From Hymenolepis diminuta (Eukaryota > Platyhelminthes > Cestoda > Cyclophyllidea > Hymenolepididae), in contig CAADRB010000005.1 in NCBI GenBank assembly GCA_900708905.1, forward strand, positions 4,336,781-4,400,780: a stretch of DNA of 64,000 bases, written 5' to 3'. The translations under genes were made by a program, and so were the position numbers. Shown in pieces: positions 61,901-64,000 of this stretch; the first letter of the stretch is position 1; every line of letters starts with the position of its first letter. The notes beneath the pieces are model-generated. The model did not search any database. It saw only the letters and a program-made list of their open reading frames with translations, and had not been told where the DNA came from.

Positions 61901-62218
61901 CATTGAAATGCTTAATCATTATTTTAATTTTCCTCTCATTTAGCTACTTCTACGACTTTATCTGGATCAAACTTTGAACAAGCATTTATCCAATTGGATG
62001 ATGTGGATTCTATCAGCTCCCTGCAGAAACAGAAAAATCAGAATTCCCACAATTCAAGGCGAGATCCTTCACCTGAAGTTGATTGGTCTGAGGGAGGTCG
62101 TTTGCCTAAGGCCACCGCCATGTATGAATTTCTGGCGACGAGAAGCGATGAAATTAATGTGGTGTGCAATGAGAAGGTCGTGCTACTTGGAACTGGTGAT
62201 GGTGAAGACTGGGTTAAG
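22184..62218 (+). CDS. FCHSD2: F-BAR and double SH3 domain protein (Nervous wreck/FCHSD family), 3' end outside the window
   Basis: Fifteen in-phase exons, 636 codons: 22184-22204, 22238-22329, 22366-22485, 22519-22693, 22739-22912, 23964-24092, 32524-32646, 33476-33571, 39901-40077, 40498-40536, 43480-43572, 47497-47548, 50994-51280, 55571-55625, 61944-62218. Family members bind and bend plasma membrane through the F-BAR dimer and recruit WASP/Arp2/3 in endocytosis and synaptic growth. Seen: F-BAR region about residues 10-310 (ETELLEDMR, LEKEYGQSLQKL, RRDECENRSAGARNEYL, INAHLDHY, LDGDVYDRF, EFQFEPRDGDT), helical linker to 430, a low-complexity insert (432-526), the NEAWAR motif, and the first half of SH3-1 (AMYEF ... 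GEDWVK, 603-636). The rest of SH3-1, SH3-2 and the tail must lie to the right. The ortholog could equally be named FCHSD1 or nwk. The 7-codon first exon and the 13-codon exon are the least certain. Confidence 0.88.
25426..25510 (-). repeat. Tandem TGGTGA leader repeats
   Basis: Four imperfect units of about 23 bp. On the - strand each is centred on (C/T)GGTGA or a decayed form of it and is followed by a CTACNAC-type spacer. They lie directly after the LTR-like segment, where a primer-binding site is expected. Confidence 0.55.
25503..25960 (-). mobile_element. LTR-like segment (- strand) in intron 6
   Basis: Read on the - strand the segment starts TGTAAAC (25956), has a TATA box ATTATAAATA (25700-25709), and runs into a leader with TGGTGAAC at its end. 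A short gag-start-like ORF follows (ATG at 25418, 32 codons). Its base composition (purine-rich on the + strand) contrasts with the AT-rich intron. No second LTR was identified, so the exact family is unknown. Confidence 0.45.
27690..28000 (-). repeat. Dispersed repeat family A, copy 2 (inverted)
   Basis: Opposite orientation to the other three. It contains a (TC)n run at 27905-27925 corresponding to the AG-rich segment, plus GAACAATCCACATCACGTG and GGTGCATGCTGGCTCGAA. Best preserved at its ACATTGATCAGACTGAGATCA segment. In F-BAR intron 6. Confidence 0.5.
29635..29945 (+). repeat. Dispersed repeat family A, copy 3
   Basis: It shares CCACCAGATATCGCTAGGCTA, GGTACTTTATTAACTTCTAAC and GGGCCAGCATTCACTCGCAGA with the family. 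In F-BAR intron 6, about 1.6 kb from copy 2 and inverted to it. Confidence 0.5.
32803..33008 (-). repeat. tRNA-derived SINE, copy with best-preserved head
   Basis: On the - strand the copy begins with a tRNA-like head: an A-box-like GGCGCATCGGTTACCG, an anticodon-arm-like CTGCCAT (Gly-GCC-like), and a B box GGGTTCGACTCCC (32948-32960). The body continues with TTCGAG, TTCATTAGGGGG, CCATGACGCC and an end near AAAACGCTTCCCTAAATAG. The head lacks pairing acceptor ends, so it is not a tRNA gene. It lies in intron 7. Confidence 0.7.
33038..33220 (+). repeat. tRNA-derived SINE, opposite orientation to the previous copy
   Basis: The tRNA-like head (GCGCCGATGGTGCAGTGGTAA) starts at 33039, followed by the same body signposts as the 32803-33008 copy: AACTGCACTGG, TCGATTTTCTCATCAGGGAGG, and GGAAAACGCTTCACTAG. 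With that copy it forms a head-to-head inverted pair about 30 nt apart. Confidence 0.65.
34560..34694 (-). ncRNA. 7SL (SRP RNA)-like sequence, probably a pseudogene or 7SL-derived repeat
   Basis: On the - strand, from 34694 down, the sequence begins GGCCGGACGTAGTGGCTTGC then GCATGTAATCCAGCTATTTAGAGGC cut by no gap (positions 34675-34650). This follows the 5' Alu domain of SRP RNA (GCCGGGCGCGGTGGC ... CCTGTAGTCCCAGCTAC ... GGGAGGC), including the GTGGC box A and a TGTAAT U-turn motif. Some 7SL-like features may continue (CCAGTTCTGGG), but the S-domain core GGAGCAGGTCA was not found downstream. A functional SRP RNA is therefore unlikely. Confidence 0.5.
35000..35390 (+). mobile_element. Solo-LTR-like segment in F-BAR intron 8
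   Basis: TATA box CTATATAG at 35147-35154 within a compositionally distinct block, ending at TGGTGATG (from 35385). The layout is the same as the segment at 13290-13670 but there is no obvious base-level similarity. The left boundary is approximate. Confidence 0.3.
39150..39430 (+). repeat. Dispersed repeat family A, copy 4
   Basis: It shares GCTTTATTAACTTTTAACAAG, ATAGTTAAAGATTGTTC-like sequence, AACTGTCCAGGTATTCGAG and GTGATGTGGATTGTTC. Carries a G-rich run (39278-39308). In F-BAR intron 8, upstream of exon 9. Confidence 0.5.
40498..40536 (+). other. FCHSD2: 39-nt microexon of the FCHSD-like gene
   Basis: This is flanked by TTTTAAAG and GTGAGT, is phase 0 on both sides, and encodes PSQQQAPRKVVIK. 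Family members have no fixed sequence here, between NDL(C/E) and the next helix, so it could be constitutive or alternative. Skipping it leaves the frame intact because exon 9 ends and exon 11 starts in phase 0. Confidence 0.5.
41515..42692 (+). mobile_element. Complete but inactive mariner transposon, copy 1
   Basis: This is a 1178-bp element inside intron 10 of the F-BAR gene. Its ends are 27-nt inverted repeats (41515-41541 and 42666-42692, 21 of 27 positions matching), and TA stands on both outer sides (41513-41514, 42693-42694), the known mariner target duplication. The interior follows mariner transposase in order: the helix-turn-helix IARLLGVGRSFVW, GKELLKN, VMLLGVVS, KPPWIDSVANGG, QQDSALSHKALKT and a final RTRIEWMIEGEGGNIE. 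Stops and frameshifts are frequent. The start ATG is ACG (41589). The stretch that should carry the last catalytic Asp (SPDLNP block) is deleted. Two internal microsatellites have grown: CTCA units at 41793-41819 and GATGCA units at 42313-42340. Confidence 0.88.
44745..44940 (+). repeat. Dispersed repeat family C, copy 1
   Basis: It shares GGGGGCGTTGAATTGTCC, a CTTTATAAT run, TGATCCCTAGAT and ATTGATCGTACTACCTTTT with 55755-55935. About 190 bp; class unknown. F-BAR intron 11. Confidence 0.4.
45195..45485 (+). repeat. Dispersed repeat family B, copy 3
   Basis: It shares GTCAAGGTACTGAAGAGTC, TTTGATTTTCGGACTCGAAT, TTACGTTCCAAAGTTCAAATT and AGAAGAGTCGGTCTTGCCGC with the family. It has stop codons in the frames open in the other copies. 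Confidence 0.5.
46638..46790 (-). repeat. tRNA-derived SINE, truncated head
   Basis: It shares CTATTTAGGAAAG, CTGTTGAGAAACTCGAATTCTCA and CACGTTAACCGTGG with the family. Located in F-BAR intron 11. Confidence 0.55.
48770..48953 (-). repeat. tRNA-derived SINE
   Basis: The - strand head reads GTGCTCCAGTGGTGCAGC with a decayed B box GAATTCGAA. The body has AAATTCGAGTTTCACGCCAGAGAG. Located in F-BAR intron 12. Confidence 0.5.
49227..50010 (-). mobile_element. LINE (non-LTR retrotransposon) reverse-transcriptase fragment
   Basis: On the - strand, around 49915-50010, a PLYNIVFQLILEEVY stretch resembles the RT block P-L-x-x-x-L-F-N-x-x-L-x-x-x-I. A broken copy of the A-D-D-L box region follows. 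The frame 49759-49550 reads YIYLGSLVNGKS, AIRLNIMKAKR and LAETFVEPVLLYDLP, the usual thumb-region blocks (Y-L-G-S-x-I ... R-I-x-x-A ... L-x-x-T-x-x-x-P-x-L-L-Y-G). 49442-49233 is probable downstream sequence. Truncated at both ends; sits in intron 12. Confidence 0.65.
50994..51280 (+). other. FCHSD2: Ala/Ser/Gly-rich insert exon of the FCHSD-like gene
   Basis: This exon supplies residues 431-526 between the conserved LELLKQ and NEAWAR motifs, which are close together in vertebrate FCHSD proteins. It opens with an alanine-rich helix (DDAYLAAAAEAEAAAALANA). It then turns into a Ser/Thr/Gly stretch with a short hydrophobic NSLLLFGDTFAPISS patch. It is markedly more GC-rich than its flanks, and several other frames happen to be open through it. 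Confidence 0.75.
51281..55570. other. Intron 13 of the F-BAR gene (4.3 kb)
   Basis: Very AT-rich. Contains the AT microsatellite at 52.55 kb and a TTATTG-type run at 54115-54152. No mobile-element coding was recognised. 54540-54700 shows weak resemblance to 36050-36140 on the + strand (CCCCTAA...TCT-CAG, AATCTTTACT-CGA). Confidence 0.5.
52551..52610 (+). repeat. AT-only microsatellite with inverted AAT/ATT runs
   Basis: ATATATAATAATT followed by AATAATAATATTATTATTAT and ATATATAAC, a self-complementary A/T tract that could form a hairpin. F-BAR intron 13. Confidence 0.7.
55755..55935 (+). repeat. Dispersed repeat family C, copy 2
   Basis: Partner of 44745-44940: GGGGGCATTTGATTGTCCGC, CTTTATCATAATGG, then TTGATTGATCGTACCACTTCG. 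F-BAR intron 14, 130 nt after exon 14. Confidence 0.4.
57716..57728 (+). promoter_or_regulatory. Perfect three-unit heat-shock-element match
   Basis: TTCTAGAATGTTC satisfies TTCnnGAAnnTTC. It lies in a GC-rich patch (57480-57760) with an inverted CCAAT box (GATTGGCTGGG, 57647-57657) and a TATA-like GTATAAATT (57509-57517), inside intron 14. The match could be chance or belong to an unrecognised repeat promoter. Confidence 0.3.
61944..62218 (+). other. FCHSD2: Exon with NEAWAR-to-SH3 linker and first half of SH3-1
   Basis: An acceptor after CATTTAG and a donor at AAG|GTGGGT bound 91 codons. An acidic/serine linker with a DPSPEVDW stretch leads into ATAMYEFLATRSDEINV (ALYDY-like strand and RT loop) and GDGEDWVK (n-Src loop and the WW-type tryptophan). 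The remaining G-x-x-P-x-N-Y strand of the SH3 fold was searched for by eye up to 64000 and not found, so intron 15 is at least 1.78 kb. Confidence 0.8.
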
Positions 62219-63257
62219 GTGGGTCTTGATTGAATTAGTTTGCGTTAGCTCTAGGGTTTTTATAGTTGAATTCTGGTGGATGTATAGAAATCAGGCCCTT
62301 TTCAGGCGCTATCTTTTTTGATGAATTCTGAAGGATTTCTGAAAGTTTTGTACAAAGTGGTACCAGTATTCAATTATTGAGTTTGTTGCGGCTTAGGAGG
62401 TGCCAGTGTAGGATAGGGGAAACTAGCTAAGCTCTTGCCTTTTCCAGCTTTACTAACTTCATTACATCAGTATGGCAGCTAGGGAAGACTATTTACATTT
62501 GGGGGGAGCTCAACTTGAATGAACTTTGGTAGTAATTCGCTGTCATCCTGTAGTACTACCCCCCATCCTATTCGTATTTTGGGTGCGATCATTCGTTTAA
62601 GTGGACTCAATTGAATATTAGGAGTGAACGGAGAAGTCATCAGTCTCCTATTTACGATTAAAAATTGAAATGTTACTGAAGAGTTGGTTTAATTTTGAAA
62701 ATGAGTGAGTTTGATAAATTTGAAATGTCGATAACCGGCTTAAGACCGAGGGATTTGGCATACACTGAACGAAAGGAGACAGAAAATTATGTTAGATCGG
62801 TAAGTTATCTTGACTGCGTCCTAGCTTTATCGCGGTATTTGCAATTGTATGGAAGCTATTCTTTGATGTTAAGTCATAAATTAAGGGAAAACGGAGTGTC
62901 AATAGAAATTCGAAAGCCCGTTGTAAATCCTCCCCCCCCCCCTTTGTAGTGAGATCTGTTGACTATTACATTCAATATTCTCTACTAAAGAAATCTGAGA
63001 ACGGATCAAGTTACAGTGGAATAATGATCTATTCACATTAACAAAACATATCAAAAACATGGAAGATCAGTCGATGTTCTCCTAAGGGGATTAGATTATT
63101 TTAATCTCTGATTCTAAACTATAGCCAGTTTTGATGGTTGAGATTTCGTTCTTGCTATATCCTCGTTTACATCTACAATATTAGTAAGATTTCATTATGG
63201 GGTCATCCTTGACCATATTTATAATTTCATCCTAATAGCTGGATCCAATGTTATCCT

Positions 63258-63418
63258 AAGCCCGCTTAAGAAAGCGTTTGCCAACGCTTATTTTGAGTGG
63301 AGGGCAACAACACCATGCCTCTCTGATAAAAAACATAAATTCGGACATCCCTTTTATCGGTCAAACTTAACCAGTGCGGTTGGTCATCTAAGTCCCTTGG
63401 TGTATCGCATTAAATATT
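63258..63418 (-). repeat. tRNA-derived SINE
   Basis: The + strand opens AAGAAAGCGTTTGCCAACGCT like the 11680 copy, and shares CTCTGATAAAAAACA, GGTCAAACTTAACCAGTGCGG and a TTGGTGTATCGCAT head edge. Located in F-BAR intron 15, about 360 nt before mariner copy 2. Confidence 0.55.
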
Positions 63419-63774
63419 TTTTCCTTCCTTGGAAAAGTTTGCGTTAAATCTAATGTCAATTTCGCGGATGATATTCCTATGTACTCCGTTTCGACCAAAC
63501 TTGTCTTTATTAAAGCCTAAAGGGACCAGACTCTATGTCTTTGTTGATCGTTGTGCATCTTGAGGTCACCCCGTAGATAGCACAAAAGCATTGCTTTCCC
63601 TTCTACGAGCATTCTCAAACTGTTGGCGTTTCTTCATTTCACTTTTTTCTGTTGAGATCGACATTTAGAGGCACGTCATCGATATTGCTGTCTGTCCTAC
63701 TTATTTTTGACAACTCGGTCAAATGAAAAACTTCCACTGTATTTTGATTGATTTGCCTTAACCACGAATTTCTA

Positions 63775-64000
63775 CAGAATGAGTAAGATATCTGAGACCA
63801 CTTATGCATTTTAATTTAAACTAACCCAATAATTAAATAATTAATTCATTTTTTATACCAGAAGATCTCATGGCAGATACTGCTATCAATAATGAAATGA
63901 AAAGACACGCTGCGGTAGTGTCCATAAAAACGAAACAGAGAAATGCAGAAATTGCAAGACTTCTAGGAGTCGGCAGATCTTTCGTTTGGGAAGTTAGAAA
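63775..64000 (+). mobile_element. Mariner transposon, copy 2, cut by window edge
   Basis: The 5' terminal inverted repeat (63775-63801) follows TA at 63773-63774. Its transposase start is intact: ATG at 63870, then an open frame of 43 full codons to the edge, including KTKQRNAEIARLLGVGRSFV. The nucleotide match to 41591-41720 is nearly exact, with a handful of differences. It lies in intron 15 of the F-BAR gene, same orientation as copy 1. Whether the rest is intact cannot be seen. Confidence 0.85.

Larger units (their letters stand above)
55626..61943. other. Intron 14 of the F-BAR gene (6.3 kb)
   Basis: Holds family C copy 2, the GC-rich patch with a heat-shock-element match, and a stretch (58200-60050) with unusually long - strand open frames (91 and 148 codons) but no recognised domain. 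The remainder is featureless AT-rich DNA. Confidence 0.5.

Noticed and set aside
61974..62321. 115-codon + strand frame at the SH3 exon
   Set aside because: Alternate frame; the frame reading AMYEF...GEDWVK is the SH3 frame.
1..64000. Bacterial or viral origin, operons with ribosome binding sites, CRISPR
   Set aside because: Spliced genes with GT-AG introns, AATAAA signals and eukaryotic transposons throughout; no long uninterrupted coding sequence.

Overview
This is a eukaryotic, AT-rich, intron-rich window. It is most likely from a flatworm (Platyhelminthes), probably a parasitic lineage. Three lines of sequence evidence point that way, and none is decisive alone. First, introns of only 33-45 nt cluster at the 5' end of a gene whose later introns reach 8 kb. 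Second, a downstream gene begins at a splice acceptor with no AUG of its own, which fits a spliced leader (SL) supplying the AUG. Third, the intergenic and intronic DNA is full of LTR, LINE, mariner and tRNA-derived SINE debris. The species cannot be fixed from the sequence.

Layout: 1-8.3 kb is intergenic with repeat remnants. At 8.3-14.8 kb two genes sit head-to-tail on the + strand. The first is a divergent F-actin-capping protein beta subunit (six exons, 271 aa). The second, starting 209 nt after its stop codon, is a Mediator subunit 27 (MED27) orthologue (four exons). An AATAAA lies between them, and the MED27 reading frame opens exactly at a trans-splice-like acceptor, so the pair looks like a two-gene operon. 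From 15.3 to 21.1 kb lies a degenerate Ty3/gypsy retrotransposon on the - strand with recognisable ~130-bp LTRs, a polypurine tract, zinc knuckle, reverse transcriptase, RNase H and integrase remnants. From 22.2 kb to beyond the right edge runs one gene for an F-BAR/SH3 protein of the Nervous wreck/FCHSD family. Fifteen exons (636 codons) are visible, ending inside the first SH3 domain.

The large introns of the F-BAR gene hold most of the rest: two mariner elements in the same orientation (one complete but dead, one cut by the window edge), a LINE reverse-transcriptase fragment, solo-LTR-like pieces, a head-to-head SINE pair, a 7SL-RNA-like sequence, three further dispersed repeat families and a GC-rich patch carrying a heat-shock-element match.

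All three genes are assigned from exon-by-exon protein similarity recalled for the families plus GT-AG junctions with consistent phase. Two act on cortical actin and membranes: the capping protein stops barbed-end growth, and FCHSD/Nwk proteins bend membranes and promote WASP/Arp2/3 actin assembly. MED27 is a transcription coactivator subunit, and its pairing with the capping gene need not be functional. No intact tRNA, rRNA or CRISPR array was seen.
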